A stretch of DNA of 64,000 nucleotides from Sanguinoderma infundibulare (lineage: Eukaryota > Basidiomycota > Agaricomycetes > Polyporales > Polyporaceae). Made by a program: the position numbers and the translations under genes. The number at the start of each line of letters is the position of its first letter. Position 1 is the first letter of the stretch. The DNA lies in contig JAVLRN010000010.1 in assembly GCA_032821775.1 (NCBI GenBank), positions 1,426,001-1,490,000 of the forward strand, in the 5' to 3' direction. Shown here in pieces: positions 52,432 through 64,000 of the stretch. Under the pieces are notes generated by a model. It saw nothing but the letters and a program-made list of their open reading frames with translations, did not search any database and had not been told where the DNA came from.

Positions 52432-54856
52432 CAGTATATGTATGTACCTCTTGTTACTTGACCCGTGTGTTGCTGTCTGTTGTGTGCGATTCCCATTTCC
52501 TCGTTTCGAGGGTTTTGTTGCATGAGTCGATGGCTGTAAGGTCTTGTAGCAGAGATTATCACACATAGAGGTCGGAGATTCCGAACGCAGGCAAGTTCCT
52601 TCTCGTGTAATTCCTCGGATTTTTCGTTGACCTAGATGTTTCAGGTCTGGAGCTTTTACTCATCTGTTATGATGTAGCATTCGACATTGCAGCATACTGA
52701 TGGTTTGCCATTGCCCCTCATCTGCGACATTGTGCCTTGAAGTACAAGTGTTCGCCGCATGTTCGTGTGTTTTGAAAACGAGTCGCAATCCCGCTGAGCT
52801 GATTATTTCCCCCTCGATCTCTCGGAAAAATCTAGACGGTTCTCCCGCCCTCCTCACTGCGCACATCCTGTTTTGGCATCGCTGGCCAATAGTGATCTGC
52901 CAGAGCCAATCGTTCTATGCGAATCTGCTGCGCGGCGCAACCTAAATGGCTAGGGCAAACGTACGACTCGGATCCTCGAAGTTTGGATGAGCATGTCCCA
53001 CAATTCATGAGAATCGCACGTCGACGACAGTCCACACACCACTCCCTGCCTTTGATTTTGGTGCGTGAATCTCCTCATCCCCGGCGTTGACATAAGGGTG
53101 AAATCGTTGGTGGAACGACTGCAGGGCCAGCGTTTGTGGCGTGCGTGTTACGCACTGCGCGCTGCTCGTGCTGAAGGTTAATCATTGTGACTCAAACGTC
53201 TGATAAGAGAGTTCACCGCTTCGCTTCATGCCGCTACCAATAAGCAGTCGACTACCATACGCATTGGCTGCGGGCGAGCAGCACGCTCGGGCGATCCACA
53301 CCCTATTTCTCCTCAACTGCGGGCGTCGCGATGGGCATCTATCATAGGACCGGACGTTCAACGAATTTACAAATTCGCTTGAAGCCAACGTGCGCTCCGT
53401 CCGTCTCTCTGTCTCTATAGACGTGCAGAATCAGACTGAACTGATCGACGTCCTGGAGAACCTCGTCCGGTCATAATGCCGGTGCTGCCATTGACCATCG
53501 CGAGGAACAAAAACCCATGGGGGCTGATGGATCCGCGACGCACGCAGCGGCCCAGCTTCGCGACGGCCGCGAGGTTCATCAGTCACAGTGCCCATGATCG
53601 GGGGTTTCCTGGTAATACCAGTATTTGGGCTCGGGGTTTCTGAAATACCAGTATTTGGGCAGTGTGCCCGGCCCGCGTTCACCGCACGTTACCCGAGCGC
53701 GCGTTACAATTTACAAACTGTACCCCACAAGCGTGAGCCAAGCGCGTCCCACGTTCCGTAACTCATCGTTCTCTGTCGAAGGGTCCCTGGTGGTCAACTG
53801 GTGCGACACGCCATCTTGAGCGACACGTCGCAATGGGGCCTGGGGTGAACGTGTGCCGGGTGAGCTGGTTGCCGTCATGTCCAGGCCGTGCTGCCTGGCG
53901 GGCGTGCGAACCGGCGCTCGCCCCCTGCTCCGATATCGGACGCAAGTGAGATGGCGAGGGTTGTCGGAGCGTTTGCGAGTGGATGGAGAGGAACTGTCAA
54001 TGGATGGCACACACGTCCATTCGGATTGCGCGCCTACCCTAAGCTCCAACCCCCAACGCAGCACGAGTCTGCCAAGTCGGAACTCATGCGCACAGCTTGC
54101 AGTTGCTGAGAAGACGCTGCACGATGCGCATCGATGTCGTGATTTGATTCTAGAGGCGCACGTGTGCCCAACGTACGTGGAGCTGTACTCCCAAGCCTGA
54201 GGAACCGCCGCCATCTGCAATTGTTTCGTGGTCGAGGACTGGGCCTCGGACCCCCCGGCAAGCGAGCGACGACGGGAGTAAGACGTGCACAGTCACCGAC
54301 GCCCCTCCCCCCCTGATCGGCAGGGAGTTCAATGAGATATAGAGCCTGTTGTCTACAAATACAGCGAGATGTGGCACCACATATGTCTAACGTGTTCTAT
54401 TAATACTAAAGGGACGGTTGAGGAGGTGGATCGACGGTGGGCGATACGAGGCAACGTGTTGGGAAGAAAGGTGCGGAAGACAGATGGAAGATGCGAGATA
54501 GGATCTGGATCACAGCGCGAGAAGGGCCCGACGGTGTGGTGACTGGTGGAATATGCGAGATGCGAGGGTGCGGTACCCTGGGTGCGTAAGTGATATCGTA
54601 CAACAGCGTGGTGGGCTGAGGGATACTCCGGTGTTTTACAGAGAAGGGGCCGAGACGTGGCGAGACGTGCGAGAAGCAGGCGCAGCACTTGCGCCTGAGG
54701 GAACCATGCGAGCTTTTGGGGGAGGGCGGTCGACACACCGGCGCAAATGCTCATCTGTGGAAGGCTGTCAGAGTCTGAGACACGAAGGGAAGGCCTTTGA
54801 CGGTGAGACACTCACGAGAGTAGTTGAGAGAGTAATCGCTACACGCTACACGACCA
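52432..54856. other. Gene-poor 2.4 kb with a duplicated 25-bp motif
   Basis: No gene recognised on either strand. A direct repeat containing AATACCAGTATTTGGGC occurs at 53603-53630 and 53634-53660. Confidence 0.45.
53603..53660 (+). repeat. Direct repeat with core AATACCAGTATTTGGGC
   Basis: Two adjacent copies of about 27 bp, both starting GGTTTC and sharing the core; each core contains the small palindrome AATACCAGTATT. Confidence 0.7.
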
Positions 54857-55656
54857 TTAGACGTCGTAAGACGGTCGATCGCGCGTGCTCCGAGCCGAGG
54901 ACGTCGAGCGATCGCTCGGAGCCGGAGCCACGGACGTAACGTCGACGCCGAACAGCGCAATGCCTGCCGCGAGGGCGAGGGCGATTGGCGTCGCCGACAT
55001 CGCCAACGAAGAAGCCTGCCACGGGAGAAGCGAAGGCAAATCAGCACACCGAACCCTATGCGCTTCGCATGCACGCCAAGACGCTTGGGACCGTCCACAC
55101 GACTTACCGAGGACGCTCTCCGCCGAGCACCGCCTCGCGTGTAGGGCCGGAGCTGTGAAGGCCCGTCGAAGAGGATGGGGGGCGGGAGAGGCGCTGGAGA
55201 GGAAGCTGAAGGTTCCACAACGCCGGATGGGGATGAAGCCCTTCTTTTCGGCGTGCCTGTCCAGGAGCTGGACCTTTGCCCGAACGCACGGAAGGAGACG
55301 AAGGGGGCGCGGCGTGGGCGAGCGGGGCCGTCGAGGACGATGGGGGCGGGGAGGGGCTTTATAGCAGGTCTCCGGGGGGACGCTTGGGCGGAGAGTGGGC
55401 GTGCACGACGGAGGGAGGAGGACGCTGCGGCGTTAGAGACCAGGAACCTGCTCGACTCTCCGAGACGACTCGGAGCGTCGAAAATGTCGAGGATGTTGAG
55501 GTCGAATGTGGGGGACTGTGGGTGTTCGGTGGGGAACGCTGCGGCAGAGACCATCTGACGGGAGGATGATGTTGGGGCGGCTGCACGGGGTGAGTTGCGC
55601 AAGGCAGCGGTGGAGGGGCGAACAGTGGGGAGGGCGGAGCGCAATGGTTGGATCAT
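54857..55656 (-). CDS. Unknown Ser/Pro/Arg-rich protein with C-terminal hydrophobic helix
   Basis: Two exons: 55108-55656 and 54857-55015; 235 aa, with a clean GT-AG intron in phase 0. The start MIQPLRSALPTVRPST is the first ATG after an upstream Cys-rich stretch. A short conserved-looking block, DLNILDIFDAPSRLGESSRF, precedes two internal repeats: PAPIVLDGPARPRRAP followed by FRAFGQRSSSW, and PPPILFDGPSQLRPY. The second exon encodes one hydrophobic helix (SATPIALALAAGIALFGVDV) and a polar end, DRPSYDV. The basic N-terminal region plus a late helix would suit a mitochondrial or tail-anchored protein, but this is inference. No known domain. Confidence 0.62.
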
Positions 55657-58600
55657 GGTGCACGCGCGTGTTGGGGGGACTGGTGGAGCGTTGAAGCAGG
55701 ATACGGGCTGCAAGGGGGGCAGGAGGTGTTGCCTTGGGACGCAACAGGACCTGCATAGTGGGTTCAGGCATTATATGTATTTGGGCACACCCACCCATTG
55801 CAGAAAATCCCAGGATCGAAGGGCAGATCACATTTGGCAATACAGCTGAGAGCGCCCGACTGCCGGACATGATGCGGCGTTACTACAATTGGCCGCGAAA
55901 GGCGTCCAATTAGGCATCTCCCTGCAAAGAAGGCCTAGGCGCGCAGTGGGGCGTGCTGATGCCTCGAAACGTGAAGACTTGGTTCCTGCGAGCACCGGTG
56001 GAGAGTGTTGCGTTGCTCGGCGCGTTGGTTGTGCATTGACAGTCAGCGTGCGATCTCGACGTCGGCTAGCTGAGAGTGGACCACTCACCACCATCGAAGC
56101 TAGAACCGCTCAAACGCCACCCAGATCGACATACGACCCTACCAAGTCCGCCGATGCATGGGGAGATGACAGCTTGGTTTGTCAATAGTGACCCGGCCAC
56201 GATGCATTGCAGTAATGCTAGCCAAGTATGCCGGTGGTTGGCTGTCAATCGCGCAACGGGAAGGTTGCGAAATGAATGCTTCGAGATGGTCTTGGTATGG
56301 TTTCCCCGCTCTACGAACCGAAGAGAACTTCACGCTGCAGTGCCATATGCATCGGGTACGGCGATTAGGCTACAGTCGCGGCTTAGGGATCGTAGCCAAG
56401 CTCAGCTTTCGACCCAACAAGTGGGGACGATGCTCGTCGATGCTCTCGCTCTCGATCTGTCAAACAACGCTCTAGGCGCCTGGATTGTTTCTAAGACGTG
56501 AGCATCAGTCAGGCGACAAGAAGGGGGGGACGCTGCTTACAATATGGGCTAGCAATATTCGACAGATATGTTGTGCTTTGTTGCATAGGGCTCTCTGCGT
56601 TTGGGGAGCGTCTGAGGTAGGTTCGGTGCGAATGGTCCCTGACTCGAGGGGAAGAGGCCGTGGGAGAGCAGGTGGACAACAGAGCATCCCGGAGTAAGTG
56701 GATCCGAAGTTCTGGAGAGAGCTCTGCCGGCAACAACAGAAGACAAATTAGCTGTCAGCGCGCATTCCAGTTTCAATGAAGCTGTTGGGGTACAACTTAC
56801 AGTACTTGGCCGGGATGTCGTCAATTCGACTCTAGGATCCCGATTCCTATTGGGATATACCTGGCACCGTGGACCAAAATCTGTATCTATCCTTCACTGG
56901 CTTCAACTGGCTTGCATTCTTCGCCAGAACCGCCCTGTGAGGCTGTGATTGGACAACTTAGGCGAGCGCAACACAGTCGTTCCGATCGCCGCTCGCCAGG
57001 ATCATTGCACCATAGGCACGAAATCACTGGCTTACCAGACCCAGACGGTTTAGGAGACGCCCGATCGGCCAAAGTTCTGAACTGCGAAGAGGAACACCTG
57101 CGAGCTCCACGTGCGAGCGCCCCGACGAGTCAGGGGAAACCAGTAGTCGTCATTTTGTGAGGCTAGGCCTCCTCGTCGTAAGCGTCGCGACGTCCGTGGG
57201 GTCGAATCGGCTGTGGACAGTAGCGGGGAAGGTCATATGCCAGGTAAGCGATGGAACCATGCGGAGAGTTTGTTGAACGCACCGCTTGGAGACATGGATT
57301 ACTCTGGGGTTTTGCGCGCAGCTGCTACGACTGTGGTAAAATGATGCAGCAGCTTTTGCATCCATTCGTCACTTGATCGGACGCCTGCGCGGACGTGACC
57401 TGGTTTCGATCGCTTCTGCACGCGTCTGGGTGTTCGGGGAAATATCCCAGAAGAGTTCGCTGGAGCACACACCGTATTCCCGGTCCCTTTGTGTCAGGAA
57501 TTTGGACGTATGCCGAACATGTGGGATCGTTTCAATGGCTTACCCCACACTGCTGTGAAGTGCTTCGTAGCGCCGTACCACAAATGTCACAGAATTGCTG
57601 GCATGAAGCACATGGAGACGATCAGCCGTTGAACAGAAGAAGCACAACAAGGACGTACCGACTTTCCCCAACCGACTGATGATTCCACGCACGCCAAATT
57701 TGAAGAGGGGTGGAAGATTCGTTTGAATAGGCCGTCCAAACTGTGGCAGACGCGAGCCCTCTGGGTGTGCAATAATTGGGGGTTGTCAAGCTGGACTGCA
57801 AACAAGTCAGCAATCAAGAAACAGTTTTCCGAGAAGAGACGAATTTGAGCCTCCGCCTTGCAGACTCGATTGCCATACCAGTACCTCTTTGCAATACCTC
57901 ACTAGAAGGCATACCGGTGTCTAGCGACTGCACCGGTTGGGACAGCAGCAGAGACATTGATGACCGGGGCGGCGCGGAGTGGGAGCAAATGCCCAACAGG
58001 TCCGACCGGACTCTTCGATGGCTTGTCCTGGCTCGCCAGATGACAGTCTGAGTCATCTGCAAAAGCTCCGGTCTAAAGACGGCGGCCGCGACCTCATGGA
58101 TGACGCCGACGAGATCGAAGTTTGACTCGACGCCGGTCGATGAGGGCCCTCGCGCATCGTCAGCTCCTCCCCTTGGAAGGATGCATGCCGCACCAAGCGA
58201 ATGACCTCAGCTCATGCCCAGGGGCGGTACAACCGCAGGGTGTGGCGCTGCTCATGAAAACATGCAGGCTTTCATTTCATGGCTATGTGTTTGAGCGTTC
58301 CGAGCCTATATTGTCCCTTGTGCCGGTTTCTAGTGCGGACTCCGGTGCACCTATGAAGAACAATTTCAGCGGACATAGTGGACATGAGCACTGCCAAGAA
58401 AAGGATGCACGCCAACCGGTGGTAAGTAACCTGGATTCGGCACAACGTGGCAAACGTCCAAGACCCGCATCGTGGCGCTGGCAAGCAGGCGACGGGACCC
58501 CATCAGGGAACATGGCAGCGCTAGGACCTCTAATACTCGTACTGGCGCTACAGCATGGCCCACTTGTTCGGACTTGCTCCTTCTTCTTGCCCTCGACCCC

Positions 58601-59250
58601 TCCAGCGTTCTCTTCCCCTTCGCCATGTTCTTTTCACCCTCAATCTTGACTGCATCCATGCGAATGAAGCAGCGTGCTCACCTCCGAACCCGTGAGATAC
58701 AGCTCATGTGAGCCCATTATAGTTATGAAGGGATTGGACCAGCGCAACGCCGTGGAGCACCCTCGGGCATCCATCCTATCGACGGACATCGCTCCCGGAT
58801 CCCAGGTTCTGCTCGTCCTCCGTGGTCATGAAGCCCGTCGCGGAACTACTTGTCGCCGATGGAAAGGTTCATCCGTTCGACGATGCATGGCGTTCTCTCC
58901 GTTTGGGAAGGCCAGGAACCTAGGGTACTTTACCACGGGCACGAGGCTTCATCAAGCGACCTCGTTCCGCTCCGGATTTGCCTCCGCACCCCAATTCCAG
59001 CCTCGGTACACCGGGTGCATACCAGGCCTCATTGTCGACACATGTTAGTCTCGCGCGCGCACACACACATTGCGGACGCGCGGCCTCAGCCAACGGTGCG
59101 TCCTCATATATCTCAGCAATCGTGTCCGATGCGAGGGCGATTCTTTCCACCATCTCCCCGCGATACACCTCTGATTCCCCACCTTTCACTTCCTCGTCTT
59201 CCTACTTCTTCCCCTTTGTTCTTTCTTTTTTCCACCCGCAACTTTCGACA
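55657..59250. other. Gene-poor 3.6 kb, nothing recognised
   Basis: Many short frames on both strands, none with family motifs or a consistent splice pattern. GC is lower than in the flanking genes. Could hold non-coding RNA or decayed genes that cannot be recognised by eye. Confidence 0.4.
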
Positions 59251-60919
59251 ATGGGTGCCGGCGACTCTGACATGCCCCGATGCAGCTCTCCCGGGGCGTC
59301 GGCGCAAGAACGACACGCCTTGCCGCAATACGGTTTCGGTCCCGACGTCGCCTTCGAGCAACTTATCGATAGCAATCCCTTCCTCTTCCGAGTCCACACT
59401 CCCAAAGAGCCCTCCCCTTTCTCCGACAACACAGAGCCCTACTTTGTCGGCCAAGCCTTCACCGATAACGTCGGTTCGTCAGCGTTTCGTGCCTCGACTC
59501 TCTCCCCTTATCGCGCACCCTCGACGTATACCTACGCCGATGTGGCCAAGCACATGGATTGGACGACAAGGGCTTCGTCCCCGTTCGTCTCGTCTTCATT
59601 CAGCTTCGCCTGGGCGATCTGGGAGGCGACGAGACGGTACCACCATGGCATGAAGCACGCCGTCGAGATTGCGATCATCGACGCCAAGGCCTTGTCTGGC
59701 AAGGCTGTCACTGCCGTAGAGCTTTTGCGCCAGGGCGCTCCTAAGGAGTACGTGCTTGACTTTTATAAACGATCTTCATGTTCAGCCGCTGATATGATAA
59801 TGCAGCCGTCACGAAGATCACTGGAAGTGGTACCGATATGCGCTCGAAGCTCAGGACGTCCTCGTCTGGGGTTACATTCCCTACACGGCCGTCCTCGCAT
59901 CCGTTCCTCTTACGACCATCCTTTCAAAGCTCCCTTCATACTTCCTCAACCCCGAACCGTCGATTCTGAAAGATACGCCCATCAGCCGCGTCGGCTGGGA
60001 CTACGAGCGCAAGAAGTACTCCTACCGAGTGTTCTGCCAGGACATGTCCGAACGCTTCCTCCGTATGCCAGTCGATCGCCGACTACGCGATACCACCGCG
60101 GGTGCTGTCCGCCTCGCGATCGCCTTCCTCCGGCCTTGGTTCCATCGGCTCGCGACAGACGACTTCACGACCGCAACCGCCGTCGCATGCGATCTGGCGC
60201 AGACGATCGCGCACTGGCCCGGGCTGTGGTGGGTTCGCGAACACCCTGAGGTGAAGGACCTGATCAGGTGTCTCGTGCATATCGTCGGCGAGGAGGCCCG
60301 CGAGGCCCGCCGGACGCAGGCCGTGGCGGACGTGACGCGAATGCAAGACATCGTGGGCGGCCTGGAGAACCTCGCGCGTACGTTCCAGACGCGTGACCCC
60401 CGTTCGAACCGCTCGTCGTTCACGTTCCCGTCTGTTTCGTCGACGGCGTCGGTCGTAGACGACGAGGACGAGACGAAGGTCGATAGGGACCTGGCGGCAT
60501 TCGTGTTCAAGCCCATCCGGACGGAGGAAGGCAAGTCGGTCGAGCTTTCCAGGCCGCCTGTCTTCTCGCCCCCTGTTGCGTCGTCGAGCTCCAAACAGAA
60601 CGCGCAGTCTTCAACGGACGCCAAGGCTGACGCTGTTGGCGCGTCCAAGGAGGGGCACACGGCGAAAGGGAAGGAGAGGGCAGGCCGATGGTTGGTCGAT
60701 CAAGCGACGTCCCCCATTGCGGACGCTGCTCGCAGGCTGTTTAGTTCGGCGCTCGGAGTTGGAGCTAGCAGTGCACCCGCTGTGGAGGACGACTCGTCTT
60801 TGTCAGACTTCTACGCGCGTACGGCGTCGGCGCTGCTCACGGGCTTCTTCCTGGGCACGTTCATCACCCTCTGCGTGCTCTCGCCCCACCGGAGAGAGAT
60901 CGCGAACCACTTCACGTGA
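59251..60919 (+). CDS. Unknown protein with C-terminal membrane anchor
   Basis: Two exons: 59251-59747 and 59806-60919; 536 aa. The ATG at 59251 follows a pyrimidine-rich leader. The N-terminal part has FGPDVAFEQLIDSNPFLFRV and TYTYADVAKHMDWTTRA. The middle is well structured: FAWAIWEATRRYHHGMKHAV, DHWKWYRYALEAQDVLVWGY, ISRVGWDYERKKYSYRVFCQ and WPGLWWVREHPEVKDLIRC. After an acidic/Ser linker, the C-terminus has SALLTGFFLGTFITLCVLSP followed by a short basic tail, the arrangement of a tail-anchored protein. Rich codon-like sequence and a clean intron support a real gene. Family not recognised; probably fungus-specific. Confidence 0.75.
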
Positions 60920-62380
60920 GTGGTGCTCAGGCATGCTGGCCGGTCCTGTGCGCCTCCTTTGTGGTCGTGTGGTCTCCTGTCTTTTGCGTTCACACCCTAC
61001 CCCTCCCCGCGTTGCAGTTCGTACCCCTTCTTTCGTACTCCGATTCCGTGCCCTCTTCTCGTCTCCCTTCTTTTGCTTCTGGTTCTTTCTTCGTTCTCAC
61101 GTTTACACGACCCGGCCTCGGGCTCGTCGCATAGATGTTTCGCATTGGTGTTATATTTGGTTTGGTATTTGGCCCCTTCCTTCGGGCATGGCATCGAGAC
61201 CCCGCTGGGACTCGGTCCGTGTCTGAGAAGAAGATGGCAGGCCGTTAAGTTATTGCTTTTATCTTCGTATTCGTGTCTCTGTTGTTGTAGGATTACTGTA
61301 GTTGTACTTACCGCTGCATTACTACCCCCGGAAGACGGAACATCCATTTCCTACCCACATGTATCACCTACCGCTCGTTACACAACCTATGCCACCCATA
61401 TGAGAATTTTCGTTCACCGCACTATCGCTCATCCGGAGATACTGAGGAGAATGGAATAGCAAGGTGAGAACGGGGAGCTCGGCATTGAATGGCAATGTCA
61501 GGGGAATTGAGATCCACGATCATCGATCATTGAAATTGGCGGCTGTGCGGGCGATGAGTATGCTTACTTGCTTTGGATACGACGTCGATGTCGACGCTGC
61601 GCTCAACCTCGCCATGAAATCTCTGTCCTGGATCCCAATGCACAGGTGTGCGCGGTCTACTCGCTCCCAGCCGGGGAAGAAGACGGGGCCACGTGGGAAT
61701 CAGGCTCACTTCCCTTCACTTCCCCGGCGCGTCGACCTCTGGACTTGGACTGGCCCGACTCTAGTAGTGTCTGCTGTCGTCCCTCACCGCACACTGTCCA
61801 ACGTCCCCCACGTCGACGGCTGAGCCCGACTCGAAGAAGACGAGAAGAGGAGGACATCAGTGCTACGCAATATCCAATGTTACGCGTACGTCTCGGTGCA
61901 AGCTGTGCACTGCTGGGCCTCCTTGTCATCAGTGGCTGGGCGGCCGCAGTGCGAAGTCGAGGTACGTGCGCATCAGTTCCGCCTTAGCGAGCGTAATCAA
62001 ACCTGGTGGCGAGCACCAAGGGAAACGGGGCTGACTGCCGAGGGAGTCGAGAGACGAGGATCAATCTGAAACCTGGCCGGGTCGAATTGATGAATGGCAC
62101 TGCCCCGCCGCGCGGCGATGGATGGCTGCCCTGGAGGCTGGCTCTGACCTCGGTTCGGTCGGGCAGGCCTACATACATCACGTATATATATGCTCGTTGC
62201 CTTGCAAGGGCGCGTTTTTCAGTGTCTCCCATTGTTTTTTTTTCTTTCCCTCTCTCTTTCCCCACCCGCTCGCTTCGGCGTTTCTTCGCGGCCGCCGCGA
62301 CTTGATTTCTAACGACCTTGTCGATCCAGACACAGAGTTTGCGGCAGTCGCGGACGACTTTGAACGGTACCTTACGCAGA
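60920..62380. other. Intergenic 1.46 kb
   Basis: 3' region of the anchored protein and promoter of the S33 hydrolase. TATATATA at 62183-62190 and a long T/C tract at 62225-62265 precede the hydrolase start and may be core-promoter elements. No coding signal recognised. Confidence 0.45.
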
Positions 62381-64000
62381 TGACGATTGGCGAACGCGCC
62401 ATGTCCGCCCCGTGGAAGCACAACGTCGCGACCCTCTTCGCCGGAGGCGCGCTGGCACTCGCCGGCAACGCGCTTTCCGTCGACCCCATCCAGGGCAACC
62501 TCGGCGACCTCGTTTTCGGCAGCTGCACCGACAATGGTACCCTCGCCGGAGCCGAGTGTGGATATGCCATGTACGTGTTACAAGTTACACGTCGTGGCGG
62601 AACGGGATGTGCTGAAACATCAGTCGCGTTTGCAGAGTCCCGCTCGACTACACCAACACGAGCGCCGGAGTGGCGAAGATCGCGCTCGGTCGGTACAACG
62701 CGACAGCTTCTCCCCGTAAGGGTGTCGTCTTCCTCAACCCTGGAGGACCCGGTGGGGAGGGTGTCAGCCTCGCGACCGTTGCTGGTGCGATGGCCCAACA
62801 GCTCGTGAGTGCCAGCGCACAGTTGTACTTCGTGACATCTCACTCGCTCACGTCGACTGGGCCAGGTTGGCGAGGAGTACGACATCATCGGCTTCGACCC
62901 GCGCGGAATTGGTTTGTCGGAGTGCGTGCTGCACCGTATTGTAGTATCGCTGCGTCACGCCGAAACTGACTAGTCATACGCTCTGCTAGGCCCCAAACGA
63001 AATGCTTCGTTGCTAACGGCTCGCGCGAGGCGTTCATTGCGAACACCGTCCTCGACCGCGGCTACGACGTTTCGCCTAACCTGACGGACCCGTCCAACCG
63101 CTTCCACCTAATCGAGACCCAGCGGGACGCGAACGCGCTCTACCAGGCGCAGTTCCAGGTGTGCGCCCAGACTATGGGCGAGACGATCCGGTACGCGGGC
63201 ACGACGTCCGTCGTGCGCGACATCGACTACATCAACACTCTGCTGAACGGCAACGACTCGCTGATCAACTTCTACGGCTTCTCGTACGGCACGGTCATGG
63301 GCCAGTACCTCGTCAACCTCTTCCCGGACCGGGTCGGACGCGTGGTCATCGACGGCGTCGTCGATGCGGACTCGTGGGCGAACCTGCCGCCGTACCTGCA
63401 ACTCCACAACTGGCTCAACTCGACGGACGCCACCTACAGGATCTTCTTCGAGGAGTGCGCGAAGGCTGGACCGTCGGCCTGCGCACTGGCGACGAAGCTT
63501 AACGAGAACCCTACTGACATCATGAACCGCGTGGAGGCTTTCGTGGATGGCCTGTACGCAACCCCGCTGGCGGTCCCGAACGCGACGCTGCCCGGTATCC
63601 TAACCAACGGGCGTGCACGCCTGTTCATCCTGGGCGGTCTCGAGTTTCCGCAGACTTGGCCCACCATCGCGGCCGGGCTCGCCGCGGCGATGAGCGGGGA
63701 CGGCTCCGCCATGCTCAACACCACGAACACCAAGGACCTCGTCGACCTCGAGCGGTCCGCAGTGTCGTGCAACGACCAGAAGCCGTTCTCACCGCCCGCA
63801 CCGGAGACGATCGTTGACGCTGGTATTGAGGTCCTCAAGAACGTGTCGCGCTTCTTCTGGTCGGTCATCGTTGCGGAACCCGACTCTGGATGCCAGTACT
63901 GGCCTGCGACGCCCCCGGAGAGATACCTCGGGCCATGGAACAAGACGCTGAACAACCCGATTCTGATAATCTCGAACACTGTGGGTCTGATTCCTTCGCG
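62381..64000 (+). CDS. S33 / TAP-like alpha/beta hydrolase, secreted (partial)
   Basis: Starts at 62381 (MTIGERAM) or more likely 62402 (MSAPWKHN, giving a signal peptide ending ALALAGNA). Exons: to 62570, 62636-62804, 62866-62921, then an exon from about 62992 to the window end; the 3' part is missing. Signatures are CGYAIVPLDYTNTSAGVAKI, KGVVFLNPGGPGGEGVSLA (oxyanion-hole region), YDIIGFDPRGIGLSE and the nucleophile elbow INFYGFSYGTVMGQYL (GxSxG). VGRVVIDGVVDADSW follows, and the TAP-like C-terminal domain begins with NNPILIISN. Relatives are tripeptidyl-aminopeptidase-type or ester-cleaving secreted hydrolases; specificity unknown. The catalytic Asp and His lie outside the window. Confidence 0.87.

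Noticed and set aside
1..64000. tRNA, rRNA or CRISPR features
   Set aside because: No convincing tRNA A/B-box pairs or rRNA segments were seen by eye, and CRISPR arrays are not expected in a fungal nuclear genome; a tRNAscan-type search would be decisive.

Overview
This window is nuclear DNA of a filamentous basidiomycete, most likely a wood-inhabiting Agaricomycete (Polyporales-like). The evidence is the dense spliceosomal introns of about 45-70 nt with GT(A/G)NGT donors and YAG acceptors, GC-rich coding sequence, short intergenic gaps between housekeeping genes, and families typical of such fungi: FunK1-type kinase, thaumatin-like protein, aryl-alcohol dehydrogenase-type reductase and S33/TAP-like secreted hydrolase. 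Exon coordinates were derived by hand from splice sites and reading-frame continuity; no alignment was run.

Layout. 0-2.6 kb: 5' end of FOL1 (-) divergent from EMC2 (+), then a damaged-looking ribosomal protein eS30 gene (-). 3.5-7 kb: a 10-exon 2-oxoglutarate/Fe(II) oxygenase (+) convergent with an aldo/keto reductase (-). 8.5-14 kb: a single-pass membrane protein with a PPxY tail (+), a divergent FunK1-like kinase (-) and the kinetochore gene NUF2 (-), which carries an apparent one-base frameshift. 15.7-27.1 kb: two paralogous small membrane proteins in opposite orientation flank a C2H2 zinc-finger gene (-), a seven-helix membrane protein (-) and the tRNA t6A dehydratase gene TCD (+). 28.4-33.5 kb: thaumatin-like protein (-), a 12-exon short-chain dehydrogenase (+) and a truncated duplicate of the kinase C-terminus. 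35-37.3 kb: the second zinc-finger paralog (+), followed about 115 bp downstream by a 1.18 kb transposon-like element with long terminal inverted repeats, a 6-bp target duplication and an internal open frame. 38.2-43.4 kb: GT8/LARGE-like glycosyltransferase and MFS monocarboxylate-type transporter. 43.5-47 kb: a repeat-rich accessory block with palindromic and tandem repeats and decayed F-box/LRR-like fragments. 48-52.4 kb: RTF1 (-) and SOF1/DCAF13 (+), divergent over about 300 bp. 52.4-62 kb: gene-poor except for two lineage-type proteins of unknown function with C-terminal hydrophobic segments. 62.4-64 kb: 5' part of an S33 TAP-like serine hydrolase running off the end.

How the genes fit together: the conserved genes are ordinary housekeeping functions (folate synthesis, ER membrane insertion, transcription elongation, kinetochore, ribosome biogenesis, tRNA modification) and show no pathway clustering. 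The oxygenase, reductase, dehydrogenase, transporter and secreted hydrolase are not arranged as an obvious biosynthetic cluster. The most informative structure lies between the genes: dispersed paralog pairs, a probable gene-fragment-carrying TIR element and a tandem-repeat block.
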